DNA of 64,000 bases from Adlercreutzia faecimuris (GTDB taxonomy: Bacteria; Actinomycetota; Coriobacteriia; Coriobacteriales; Eggerthellaceae): contig NZ_JAJMLW010000002.1 in NCBI RefSeq assembly GCF_022669055.1, positions 62,001 through 126,000 of the forward strand, written 5' to 3'. A program made the position numbers and the translations under genes. Below the pieces are notes generated by a model that had not been told where the DNA came from, ran no database searches, and worked only from the letters and a program-made list of their open reading frames with translations. Below, one piece after another: positions 34,983 through 45,900 of the stretch. How positions within the stretch are numbered: the stretch's first letter is position 1; each line of letters begins with the position of its first letter.

Positions 34983-36490
34983 CGGGGGCGTTCGGGCGCT
35001 GCTCGGTGGCCGGCGCCACCCTGCGCGGGGTCGAGGCGCTGCCGGTGCAGGTGGAGGTGGCGGTGTCGGGCGGCCTGCCGGGCATGGCGGTGGTGGGGAT
35101 GCCCGACGCCGCCGTCCAGGAGGCCCGCGAGCGCGTGCGCGCCGCCATCCGCGCCGCGGGCTTCGCCATGCCCAACGAGAAGATAGTGGTGAGCCTGGCG
35201 CCGGGCGACCTGCGCAAGACGGGCACCGGCTTCGACCTGCCCATCGCCGTGGGCATCCTGGCGGCCACCGGCCAGCTCGCCCCCGCCGCCGTGGAGGGGC
35301 GGCTGTTCGTGGGGGAGCTGTCGCTGGAGGGACGGGTGCGCCCGGCCTCCGGGGCGCTCGCCTTCGGCATCTGCGCCCGGGACCGGGGGCTCTCCCTGGT
35401 GGGCAGCGCCGAGGCGGCCCGGCTGCCCATCGCCGAGGTGGAGCAGCTGGGGCTCGAGCGCCTGTCCGACCTGCGGCCCGGCGGCCCGGGCCCGCGCACC
35501 CTCGCCGAGCGCCCGCGGGCCCGGGACGCGGGCGCGGAGCCGGACTTCAGCGACGTTGCGGGCCACGAGGTGGCCAAGCGGGCCCTCCAGGTGGCCGCGG
35601 CCGGCGGCCACGGGGTGCTGCTCATGGGGCCGCCGGGCAGCGGCAAGACGCTGCTCGCCTCGCGGCTCACCACCATCCTGCCGCCGCTGACCCCCGACGA
35701 GATGCTCGAGGCCGCCGTGGTGCACTCGGTGGCCGGCGAGGACGTGGCGCCCATCCTGGCCGGGCGGCGCCCCTTCCGCAGCCCGCACCACAGCGCGTCC
35801 CAGGCCGGGCTCGTGGGCGGCAGCAGCCCCGTGCGCCCCGGCGAGATATCCCTCGCCCACCAGGGGGTGCTGTTCCTCGACGAGCTGCCCGAGTTCGCCG
35901 GTTCGGTGCTCCAGGGCCTGCGCCAGCCTCTCGAGTCGGGCTACGTCTGCATCACCCGCGCCGACGGCAACGTGCGGCTGCCGGCCCGGTTCATGCTGGT
36001 GGCCGCCGCGAACCCGTGTCCCTGCGGCTACTACGGCGCCGACGAGGGGGAGCGGGGCTGCCGCTGCACGGAGGCCCAGGTGCGCCAGTACCAGGGGCGC
36101 ATCGGCGGCCCGCTCATGGACCGCATCGACCTGCACCTCGACGTCCAGCGCCTTCCGCCGGAGAGCGTGATGGCGACCGGCGGGGGCACCGACTCGGCGA
36201 CCCTGCGTGCCGGGGTGATGAGGGCGCGGGAGTACGCCTCGTGGCGCGCCGCGCGCGAGGAGGGCGTGCCGGCGGGGCCCCAGGGCACGGTGGCGCGCTG
36301 CCGCCTGTCCGACGACGATCGGGGCTTCCTCGAGTCGATGGCGCGCGCCTGGCGCATGAGCGGGCGGGCCATCATCCGCACGCTGGGGGTGGCGCGCACC
36401 CTGGCGGACATGGACGAGGCGGCGGCCGTGGGGCGCGGGCATCTCGCCGAGGCGCTCGGGTTCCGGCTGCGCGAGGGGATGGGGGGATGA
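34979..36490 (+). CDS. comM: YifB/ComM family Mg-chelatase-like AAA+ ATPase
   Basis: This 503-residue protein has the N-terminal YifB domain (VEVAVSGGLPGMAVVGMPDAAVQEARERVRAAI), Walker A GPPGSGKT near residue 219, GVLFLDELPEF as Walker B, ANPCPCGYYG with a Cys group (CPCG...CRC), and the C-terminal Mg-chelatase part. ComM acts as a branch-migration helicase during natural transformation in some bacteria. It is coupled by 4-base overlaps to yraN upstream and dprA downstream, supporting a role in DNA uptake or recombination. Confidence 0.94.
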   Translation: MTGAFGRCSVAGATLRGVEALPVQVEVAVSGGLPGMAVVGMPDAAVQEARERVRAAIRAAGFAMPNEKIVVSLAPGDLRKTGTGFDLPIAVGILAATGQLAPAAVEGRLFVGELSLEGRVRPASGALAFGICARDRGLSLVGSAEAARLPIAEVEQLGLERLSDLRPGGPGPRTLAERPRARDAGAEPDFSDVAGHEVAKRALQVAAAGGHGVLLMGPPGSGKTLLASRLTTILPPLTPDEMLEAAVVHSVAGEDVAPILAGRRPFRSPHHSASQAGLVGGSSPVRPGEISLAHQGVLFLDELPEFAGSVLQGLRQPLESGYVCITRADGNVRLPARFMLVAAANPCPCGYYGADEGERGCRCTEAQVRQYQGRIGGPLMDRIDLHLDVQRLPPESVMATGGGTDSATLRAGVMRAREYASWRAAREEGVPAGPQGTVARCRLSDDDRGFLESMARAWRMSGRAIIRTLGVARTLADMDEAAAVGRGHLAEALGFRLREGMGG

Positions 36491-37431
36491 CGATGGCGCG
36501 GGATCGGATACGGGGCGAGCGCCACGTGCTCGCGCGCGGCGAGGCGGGCTACCCCGCGCGGCTGGAGGAGGTGGGCCACCCGCCGGCGCGGCTCTACGTC
36601 ATCGGGAACCCGGCGGCGCTCGCGCCGGGGCTCGCCGTGGTGGGCGCGCGCCGGGCGACGCCCTACGGCCTGGGCTGCGCGCGGCGCTTCGCCGGCCTGG
36701 CGGCCGAGCGCGGAGTGCCGATCATATCGGGCGGGGCGCGCGGCTGCGACGCGGCGGCCCACGAGGCGGCGCTCGCGGCCGGCGCGCCCACCGTCGCCTT
36801 CCTCGGCGGCGGCCTGGACGAGCCCTACCCGCGGGCCAACGTGGGGCTGTTCCAGCGCATCGTGGACGCGGGCGGGGCGCTCGCGTCCGAGCACGAGTGG
36901 GGCTTCGCGCCCCTGCCCTTCACCTTCCGCGAGCGCAACCGGCTCATCGCGGGGCTCGCGCGGGCCACGCTCATCGTGGAGGCGGGGCTGCCGTCGGGGA
37001 CGTTCTCGACGGCGGACGCGGCGCTCGCGGCCGGGCGGGAGGTGCTCGTGGTGCCAGGGGCCATCACCTCGGCGTCGTCGCGCGGGGCCAACCGGCTGCT
37101 CTGCCAGGGCGCGGTGCCCGTGGTGGACGACGACTCGCTCGCCGACGCGCTCATGGGCGCCTTCGGGTGCCTGCGGCGGGAGGAGGCGCCCGGCGGCGCG
37201 GCCCGCGCCCGGCCCCCGCGCCCCGGTGGGGCCGCCGGCGCGCTGCTGGCGGCGCTCGAGGCCGAGCCGCTGGGGATGGAGGCCCTCGGCGAGCTGGCCG
37301 TGCGCCACCGCGGCGGCACCGACGCCCTCACCTGGCTCATGGTGTGGCTCGCCGAGGCCCAGCGCGACGGCCTGGTGGCCCGCTACCCCGACGGCCGCTA
37401 CGGCCCCGTCGTCCGCCCTCCGCGCTCCTAG
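36487..37431 (+). CDS. dprA: DNA processing protein DprA
   Basis: This 314-residue protein loads RecA on incoming single-stranded DNA. It shows the Rossmann-like core VVGARRATPYG, IISGGARGCDAAAH, PTVAFLGGGLDEPYP, FRERNRLIAG, PSGTFSTADAALAAGREV and VPGAITS, plus a C-terminal winged-helix-like segment after residue 240. ATGA overlap with comM. With comF at 23426 it suggests remnants or a full set of competence functions, though no com pilus genes lie here. Confidence 0.94.
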   Translation: MTMARDRIRGERHVLARGEAGYPARLEEVGHPPARLYVIGNPAALAPGLAVVGARRATPYGLGCARRFAGLAAERGVPIISGGARGCDAAAHEAALAAGAPTVAFLGGGLDEPYPRANVGLFQRIVDAGGALASEHEWGFAPLPFTFRERNRLIAGLARATLIVEAGLPSGTFSTADAALAAGREVLVVPGAITSASSRGANRLLCQGAVPVVDDDSLADALMGAFGCLRREEAPGGAARARPPRPGGAAGALLAALEAEPLGMEALGELAVRHRGGTDALTWLMVWLAEAQRDGLVARYPDGRYGPVVRPPRS

Positions 37432-37448
37432 GTGTCCGGGGTATTCCG

Positions 37449-37463
37449 TATAGGTACCTTATA
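37449..37463. promoter_or_regulatory. Possible operator of the BrnT/BrnA operon
   Basis: AGGTACCT palindrome (37452-37459) flanked by TATA on both sides, 36 bases before brnT. Ribbon-helix-helix antitoxins usually bind such a site in their own promoter. Confidence 0.35.
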
Positions 37464-37498
37464 GGCATCTGTTGAGAATCCGAGAGGAGCATGGTAAG

Positions 37499-37783
37499 AT
37501 GGCGGAGAAGTTCGTCTACAACGTTGCCAAGAGCCGCGCGAACCTGCTCAAGCATGGGATCGACTTCGAGGAGGCGCAGCGGCTCTGGGATGACCGGCAC
37601 CGGCTGTCCATGTCCTTGGAGAGCCGTGGCGAGGAGCGTCGGATGCTCATCGCGCGGTATGGCGGTTGTTGCTGGTCGGCCGTCTACGTCGGGCGGCTGG
37701 GAGCTATACGCCTCATCTCCGTGAGGCGCGCGACCAAGAGGGAGGTAAGCTGCTATGACCGCGCGCGAAACGCCAACCGCTAG
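37499..37783 (+). CDS. brnT: BrnT family toxin
   Basis: This 94-residue protein has the BrnT layout: FVYNVAKSRANLLKHGIDFEEAQRLWDD at the start, then ERRMLIARYGGCCWSAVYV and RLISVRRATKREVSCYDRA at the end. BrnT is an RNase-type toxin of type II systems. AGAGGAG lies before the ATG at 37499; a competing ATG at 37491 is out of frame. The 3' end overlaps the antitoxin gene by 29 bases. Confidence 0.88.
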   Translation: MAEKFVYNVAKSRANLLKHGIDFEEAQRLWDDRHRLSMSLESRGEERRMLIARYGGCCWSAVYVGRLGAIRLISVRRATKREVSCYDRARNANR

Positions 37784-38021
37784 CGAGATCGACCGCATGT
37801 TCGACGAGGGCGTGGACATGACCCCCTACGTCATACCCGGTACCGAGATCTGCGCCGCCACGGCGCGCAAGGTGGGCGTCACCATGTCGCCCTGGATGAT
37901 CGAGGAGCTCGACCGTGAGGCCGACCGGCTCGCCGTCAGCCGCCAGTCGCTCATCGTCATCTGGCTGGCCGAGCGGATCCAGGAGGAGAGGGAGCGGCGC
38001 GGCCGGCTGGCCGAGGGGTAG
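37755..38021 (+). CDS. brnA: BrnA-like ribbon-helix-helix antitoxin
   Basis: This 88-residue protein has an extended N-terminus (SEIDRMFDEGVDMTPYVIPGTEI) and a C-terminal ribbon-helix-helix region (KVGVTMSPWMIEELDREADRLAVSRQSLIVIWLAERIQEE) that would bind DNA and autoregulate the pair. Overlap with brnT supports coupled translation, toxin first as in brnTA. GAGGGAGG precedes the ATG. Confidence 0.87.
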   Translation: MTARETPTASEIDRMFDEGVDMTPYVIPGTEICAATARKVGVTMSPWMIEELDREADRLAVSRQSLIVIWLAERIQEERERRGRLAEG

Positions 38022-38079
38022 GTCGTGGGGGTCTTCTGGCCTTCCGCCGCGGCCGGCGGGCCGGGCGCGCGCCTTCTGC

Positions 38080-38085
38080 TATGCT
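38080..38085 (+). promoter_or_regulatory. -10 element for a leaderless trmFO transcript
   Basis: TATGCT ends 7 bases before the ATG at 38093 and no ribosome binding site is present, the arrangement typical of leaderless mRNAs in actinobacteria. Confidence 0.5.
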
Positions 38086-38092
38086 GGCGCCC

Positions 38093-39481
38093 ATGGAAGA
38101 GAAGATCACCGTCATAGGAGGCGGCCTCGCCGGGAGCGAGGCCGCCCTCACCCTGGCCGACCGCGGCTTTTCCGTGCGCCTCGTCGAGATGCGCCCGGAC
38201 GTGCCCACGGCCGTCCACCACACGGGCCGGCTCGCCGAGCTCGTGTGCTCGAACTCCCTCAAGTCGACCAAGCCCGACAGCGCCGCGGGCATGCTCAAGG
38301 CCGAGCTCGACCGGCTCGGCTCGCGCGTCTTCGCGGCGGCCCGGCGCCATCCGGTGGCCGCGGGCGGGGCCCTCGCCGTGGATCGCGACGCCTTCGCGGC
38401 CGACGTGACCGCCCAGGTGGAGGCGCACCCGCGCATCGCCCTCGACCGCGCCGAGGCCGTCGACGTGGCCGCCGAGGCCGCCCGGGCCGACGCGGTGGTG
38501 CTGGCCACGGGCCCGCTCACCTCCGACGCGCTCTCGGAGTCGATCGAGGCGCTCACCGGCGCCGACCACCTGGCCTTCTACGACGCGGCGGCCCCCGTCG
38601 TCATGGCCGACTCGCTCGACTACGGCCGCCTCTTCCGCCAGAGCCGCTACGAGGAGGGCGCCGGCGACTACCTGAACGCCCCCTTCGACCGCGACGAGTA
38701 CGAGGCGTTCGTCGACGCGCTCTTGGGCGCGCGGCGCGTCATCGACAAGGCCTTCGGGTCCAAGGACCTGTTCCAGGCCTGCCAGCCCATCGAGGAGATC
38801 GCCCGCGCCGGGCGCGACGCCCCGCGCTTCGGCACCCTGAAGCCGGTCGGCCTCACCGACCCCCGCACGGGGCGGCGCCCCTGGGCCGCGCTCCAGCTGC
38901 GCGCCGAGGACGCGGCCGGCCAGAGCTACAACCTGGTGGGCTTCCAGACCAACCTCGCCTTCCCCGAGCAGGAGCGCGTCTTCCGCATGGTGCCGGGCCT
39001 CGAGCACGCGGAGTTCGCCCGCTTCGGCGTGATGCACCGCAACACCTTCATCGACGCCCCGCGCCTGCTCGACTCCCACGGGCGCCTCATGACCGAGGCG
39101 GCCCGCCGGCTGCCGGCGCCCGTCTACGTGGCCGGGCAGCTCTCCGGCACCGAGGGCTACGCCGAGGCCATCCGCTCGGGGCTGCACGTGGCCCTGGCCG
39201 CGGCCGCCGACCTGCGCGGCACGTCCCTGCCCGCCCTGCCGCGGCACACCGCCTACGGGGCGCTCATGGCCTACGCCACCGACCCCGCCACCGCCGACTA
39301 CCAGCCCATGCACGTGAACTTCGGCATCATGGAGCCGCTCGACCCGCCCGTGCGCAGCAAGGGCGCCCGCTACCACGCCTACGCCGAGCGCGCCGCCGCC
39401 GCCCTCGAGGCCTACGCCCGGGCCCTCGAGGGGGCCGGGCTGCTCGCACCGGGCGCCGGCGCGGCGGAAGGCGGCCGCTAG
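38093..39481 (+). CDS. trmFO: Folate/FAD-dependent tRNA (uracil-54-C5) methyltransferase
   Basis: This protein of about 462 residues makes ribothymidine in the T loop of tRNA using methylene-THF and FADH2. It has the FAD site VIGGGLAGSEAALTLADRG, LAELVCSNSLKS with the catalytic Cys, MLKAELDRLGS, the long core FGSKDLFQACQPIEEIAR, MHRNTFID, and ends with HVNFGIMEPL. The start at 38093 fits both homology and the leaderless promoter. It lies 2 bp before xerC, an order common in Firmicutes-type genomes. Confidence 0.95.
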   Translation: MEEKITVIGGGLAGSEAALTLADRGFSVRLVEMRPDVPTAVHHTGRLAELVCSNSLKSTKPDSAAGMLKAELDRLGSRVFAAARRHPVAAGGALAVDRDAFAADVTAQVEAHPRIALDRAEAVDVAAEAARADAVVLATGPLTSDALSESIEALTGADHLAFYDAAAPVVMADSLDYGRLFRQSRYEEGAGDYLNAPFDRDEYEAFVDALLGARRVIDKAFGSKDLFQACQPIEEIARAGRDAPRFGTLKPVGLTDPRTGRRPWAALQLRAEDAAGQSYNLVGFQTNLAFPEQERVFRMVPGLEHAEFARFGVMHRNTFIDAPRLLDSHGRLMTEAARRLPAPVYVAGQLSGTEGYAEAIRSGLHVALAAAADLRGTSLPALPRHTAYGALMAYATDPATADYQPMHVNFGIMEPLDPPVRSKGARYHAYAERAAAALEAYARALEGAGLLAPGAGAAEGGR

Positions 39482-39482
39482 C

Positions 39483-40430
39483 ATGGGGGAGGGGCCCCTC
39501 GCCGACGAGGCCCTGCCGGGCGCGGCTGAGGTTGAGGGCTTCTGCGAGTCGCTGCGCGTGGAACGGGCCCTGTCGGCCCACACCGTGCGCGCCTACCGGG
39601 TTGACCTGTCCGACTACCTGCGCTGGGCGGCGCGGGAGGGGCTCGACCCCCTCGCCGTCACCCACCGCCAGCTGCGCCGCTACCTGGGCGAGCTCGACCA
39701 GGCCCGCTACGCGCGCCGGACGGTGGCCCGGCGCCTTTCGGCCCTGCGCGGCTTCTTCCGCTGGCTCAACGTCGCGGGCCTGGCGCAGGGCGACCCGGCG
39801 AGCGTGCTCCAGGGGCCGCGGCTGCCCTCGTCGCTGCCCAAGGTCATCCCGCCCGCCGACATGGCGCGCCTGCTGGCCGTCCACGGCAAGCGCGGGCCCG
39901 ACGGCGAGCCGCGCGACCAGACGCCCCAGGACATGCGCGACCTGGCCCTGCTCGAGTTCCTCTACGCCTGCGGTGCCCGCGTCTCCGAGGCGTCCGGGCT
40001 CGCTCTGGACGCCGTCGACTTCGAGCGCGCCCAGGCCAAGGTCCTCGGCAAGGGATCCAAGGAGCGCATCATCCCCGTCCACGACCTGGCCCTCGACGCG
40101 ATGCGCGCCTACCTGCTCGTCGGCCGGCCGCGGCTTCTGGGCGGCCGCGAGTGCGACCGGTTCTTCGTGTCGTCGCGCGGCAACCCCGTGAGCCCCGACG
40201 CCATCCGCAAGATGTTCAAGGCCACCGTGCGCGCCGCCGGGCTCGACGACGGGCTGTCGCCCCACGACATGCGCCACACCTTCGCCACCGACCTGCTCTC
40301 CGGCGGCGCCGACCTGCGCTCGGTCCAGGAGCTGCTCGGGCACGTGAGCCTGTCGACCACCCAGGTCTACACCCACGTCTCGCCCGAGCGCCTGCGCGCC
40401 GCCCACGCCGCGGCGCATCCCCGCGCCTAG
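39483..40430 (+). CDS. xerC: Tyrosine recombinase XerC
   Basis: This 315-residue enzyme resolves chromosome dimers. The N-terminal SAM-like domain contains RALSAHTVRAYRVDLSDYLRW. The catalytic domain has Arg in CGARVSE, Lys in LGKGSKERIIP, HDMRH, GHVSLSTTQVYTH with the nucleophile Tyr. GGAAGG lies upstream, inside trmFO. Proximity to trmFO and dprA supports the housekeeping XerC rather than a phage integrase; no integrase-like neighbours. Confidence 0.94.
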   Translation: MGEGPLADEALPGAAEVEGFCESLRVERALSAHTVRAYRVDLSDYLRWAAREGLDPLAVTHRQLRRYLGELDQARYARRTVARRLSALRGFFRWLNVAGLAQGDPASVLQGPRLPSSLPKVIPPADMARLLAVHGKRGPDGEPRDQTPQDMRDLALLEFLYACGARVSEASGLALDAVDFERAQAKVLGKGSKERIIPVHDLALDAMRAYLLVGRPRLLGGRECDRFFVSSRGNPVSPDAIRKMFKATVRAAGLDDGLSPHDMRHTFATDLLSGGADLRSVQELLGHVSLSTTQVYTHVSPERLRAAHAAAHPRA

Positions 40431-40762
40431 CCGCCGCGCGCGGCTCGCGGGAGGGCCGCGCGCGTCCCCGCCCGCGTCCGCCGGGGCGCCGCCGGCCTTC
40501 GTGCCGCGTCCATGGCCGCCGCGTGCGCGCCTGCCTCCACCCCGCCTCCTCCGCCGCGGTTACCGGCCGCTTGCCGTCGGGTTACGGGGCGGTGGCAAGG
40601 TGACGGGGCGGCGCCCGCCGCGCCACGGCCGCGCTGCGGATCGGCTGCGGCGCCCCCACGATCGCCCGGCGCCCGGGACGGCGCCCCCGCGTGCGCGCGA
40701 CAATCCCCCTAGCAAGCGATGGCGGCACTGCGGTGCCGCAGGCCACGGCGGAGGGAGGACCC
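40431..40762. other. GC-rich gap between xerC and a tiny ORF
   Basis: A perfect 10-bp hairpin (40435-40444 with 40455-40464) right after the xerC stop may end the transcript. A GACAAT -10-like hexamer lies at 40699-40704. No full-size gene seen. Confidence 0.45.
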
Positions 40763-40837
40763 ATGAGTCGCAAGAAGGCAAGGACGCTGTTCTGGGCCGC
40801 GCTCGTCGTCTTGGCGTACATCCCGTTCTTCCTGTAG
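40763..40837 (+). CDS. 24-residue single-helix membrane peptide
   Basis: The peptide reads MSRKKARTLFWAALVVLAYI, then PFFL and TAG: four basic residues followed by one hydrophobic helix. A near-perfect ribosome site, GGAGGGAGGA at 40750-40758, lies 4 bases before the ATG, far better than expected by chance. A -10-like GACAAT is 58 bases upstream. No family recognised. It could be a small membrane regulator or a leader peptide for uvrA. Confidence 0.55.
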   Translation: MSRKKARTLFWAALVVLAYIPFFL

Positions 40838-40886
40838 CCGCCCCGGGCCGCGGGCGATCCCCCAATTGTGGACACTCTTTGAATAA

Positions 40887-40900
40887 CGAACAAAAGTTCC
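40887..40900. promoter_or_regulatory. LexA (SOS) box upstream of uvrA
   Basis: CGAACAAAAGTTCC matches the Gram-positive SOS consensus CGAACRNRYGTTYC at 13 of 14 positions and lies 119 bases before the uvrA start. Confidence 0.75.
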
Positions 40901-40931
40901 CCTATCGCACCTCGCGTCCGGGGTTTTGGGT

Positions 40932-40937
40932 TAGAAT
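40932..40937 (+). promoter_or_regulatory. -10 element of uvrA
   Basis: TAGAAT, 82 bases before the start; no clear -35. The SOS box lies about 31 bases further upstream. Confidence 0.4.
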
Positions 40938-41019
40938 GGCGCCCTGAGAAAACCTAAGTCGGACGGTAGCGCCCCTCGCCGTGGCGCGCCCTCCGCGGAG
41001 CAGAGGAACGAACCAGGCA

Positions 41020-43911
<2,892 letters not shown>

Positions 43912-43914
43912 GCC

Positions 43915-45045
43915 ATGGGGGACAGCCGGCCGGCCGCGCGGCCCGGTGATCCCGCGGCCGCCGACGGTGAGCCCGCGGGCGCCGTCGCCGGCGGGGCGCC
44001 CGCGCGGCCGCATCTGGCGCGCGGGGTGGCCTGCGCGCTCGCGGGCGGCGTGTTCTGGGGGTTCTCGGCCAACTGCGCCGAGGTGCTCATGGGCACGTGG
44101 GCCGTGCCGGTCGAGTGGATCACCTGCGCGCGCCTGGTGTGCGCCGCCGCCTTCTTCCTGGCCCTCGCCGTCGCGCGGGAGGGGCGCCGGGTGCTCGCCG
44201 TCCTCGCCGACGGCTCGTCGCTCGCGCGCATCGCGGGCTTCGCCATCCTGGGCATCCTGCTCACCCAGGTGAGCTACCTGTCGGCCATCGGGCTGGCGGG
44301 CGCCGGCACCGCGCTGCTCCTCGAGCAGCTGGGCCTCGTGCTCGTGATGCTGTTCGCCTGCCTCCAGGCGCGCCGCTCGCCATGCCCACGCGAGCTGGCG
44401 GGCCTGGCCTGCGCGCTCGCCGGCGTGGTGCTCATCGCCACCCAGGGCGACCTGGGCACGCTCGCGGTGCCCCTGGCCGGGCTCGTGTGGGGCCTCGTGT
44501 CGGCGGTGTCGCTCGCCTTCTACAACCTCATGCCCGTCCGCCCGCTCGCACGCTACGGGTCGTTCCTGGTGACGGGTGTCGCCATGGCGCTGGCCGGGGC
44601 GGTGGCGCTCATCGCCTTCCGCCCGTGGGAGCAGCCCGTCGTGCTGCCACCGGAGGGCTGGGCCGTGTTCGCCGCCATCGTCGGGGTGGGCACCATCCTC
44701 GCCTACCTGCTCTTCGTCCAGGGCATCAAGGACGCCGGGCCCGTGCGCGCCGGGCTCCTCGGCAGCGTGGAGCCGGTCTCGGCGCTCGTTATCTCGGCCG
44801 TGTGGCTGGGCACGCCCGTGAGCCCCTGGGACGTCGCGGGCGCGGCGGCCATCGTGGCCATGATCTTCCTGGTGAGCCAGCGCGAGGGCGCGCCCGCGCC
44901 GGCCCGCGACGCGCCCCCCTCGGGCTCGCCGGCACCGGCCGGCGGCGACGCGGCGCCGATCCTGTCCGCCCCGTCCGCTGCGGCGCCCGCCTCGCCGGCC
45001 CGCGACGCGGCCCTCGGGGATGACGCTGACCTCGCCTGCGACTGA
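43915..45045 (+). CDS. EamA/DMT-family transporter, second
   Basis: This 376-residue protein has about ten membrane helices: GGVFWGFSANCAEVLMGTWAVPVEWITCARLV for the first EamA unit and GLVWGLVSAVSLAFYNLMPVRPLARYG for the second, ending GPVRAGLLGSVEPVSALVISAVWLGTPVS. A 35-residue Ala/Pro N-terminus and a 60-residue soluble C-tail flank it. Such proteins are metabolite exporters; substrate unknown. It begins 4 bp after uvrA and likely shares its transcript. It is not close to the EamA copy at 20430 in sequence. Confidence 0.87.
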   Translation: MGDSRPAARPGDPAAADGEPAGAVAGGAPARPHLARGVACALAGGVFWGFSANCAEVLMGTWAVPVEWITCARLVCAAAFFLALAVAREGRRVLAVLADGSSLARIAGFAILGILLTQVSYLSAIGLAGAGTALLLEQLGLVLVMLFACLQARRSPCPRELAGLACALAGVVLIATQGDLGTLAVPLAGLVWGLVSAVSLAFYNLMPVRPLARYGSFLVTGVAMALAGAVALIAFRPWEQPVVLPPEGWAVFAAIVGVGTILAYLLFVQGIKDAGPVRAGLLGSVEPVSALVISAVWLGTPVSPWDVAGAAAIVAMIFLVSQREGAPAPARDAPPSGSPAPAGGDAAPILSAPSAAAPASPARDAALGDDADLACD

Positions 45046-45132
45046 ACCTGAAGGCGCCTTAAGGCTTGCGTATTTCCTGTCCGGGCGCCGTCCGGCCGCG
45101 GAGGCGCCAGGGGAGGGCCGGCGCGGGGGCGC

Positions 45133-45138
45133 TATAAT
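45133..45138 (+). promoter_or_regulatory. -10 element of the gene at 45149
   Basis: TATAAT ends 10 bases before the ATG and no ribosome site is present, so the transcript would have almost no leader. Confidence 0.5.
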
Positions 45139-45148
45139 CCATGACACT

Positions 45149-45895
45149 ATGGATAAGGCTTCCCGGGAAAAGATCGCCCTCGTCGTGTTCCTGCTCCTCG
45201 TCGCGTTCGCCGGCGTGGTGCTGACGAGCTACTTCTCCACCGCGCGCACGTGGAACGTCGCGGCGTCCTTCGTCGACGACACGGTCGGGCGCATGGACGG
45301 CTACACCGTCCTCGTCTACGCCGGCACGGTGAGCCCCGAGGACGCGGCCGCCGAGGCCGACCCGGCCGCCGACCCGGCGCCACCCGACGTCGACCCGGCC
45401 ACCAACAGCATCGGCCTGGCCATCCTGCCGCTCCTCGGCTCCTTCGGGGGCACCGAGGCCGAGGCCCCGACGGTCTTCGTGTCGGACGTGCGCTCGCTCT
45501 ACGAGCAGAAGGACGCAGCGGTGCTCTCCCTCGACATCGCCGACGCCGCGCGCTACGACGAGCCCCAGATTCTGCGGGCCGGCGGCAAGCGCGTCGGCGT
45601 CTACGCGGTCAGCTCCTACGCCTCGGCCACGCTGCTGTCCTGCTACGAGCGCCACCTGCGCGAGGAGGGGGCCGACCTCGTGGTCTGCATCGCGCCGAGC
45701 AGCCGGATGCTCGGCTCCTACGACCACGTCGACGTGGTCGTGGTGACCGGCGCGGAGCGGGGGCTGCCGACCACCGGCGAGGACCGCGGGCGCGCCTTCG
45801 TGGTGGAGTCGCCCGAGCGCGGGTCGGTGGGGGTGGTGGTCGTCACCTCGAGCAACGTGCGCTCGGCCCGGGTCATCGACCCGCCCGAGGCCTGA
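45149..45895 (+). CDS. Membrane-anchored protein, possibly related to calcineurin-like phosphoesterases
   Basis: This 248-residue protein has one N-terminal helix (IALVVFLLLVAFAGVVLTSYF) and an extracellular domain. Two stretches recall metallophosphoesterases of the 5'-nucleotidase kind: VGVYAVSSYASATLL...EEGADLVVCIAPSS and YDHVDVVVVTGAERG. The metal-binding His and Asp residues of that family (GxHD, GNHE, GHTH) are missing, so activity of that type is doubtful. A short Pro/Asp linker lies at residues 65-85. It is probably leaderless. Its stop is 5 bp from the convergent lysozyme gene. Confidence 0.6.
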   Translation: MDKASREKIALVVFLLLVAFAGVVLTSYFSTARTWNVAASFVDDTVGRMDGYTVLVYAGTVSPEDAAAEADPAADPAPPDVDPATNSIGLAILPLLGSFGGTEAEAPTVFVSDVRSLYEQKDAAVLSLDIADAARYDEPQILRAGGKRVGVYAVSSYASATLLSCYERHLREEGADLVVCIAPSSRMLGSYDHVDVVVVTGAERGLPTTGEDRGRAFVVESPERGSVGVVVVTSSNVRSARVIDPPEA

Positions 45896-45900
45896 TCGCC

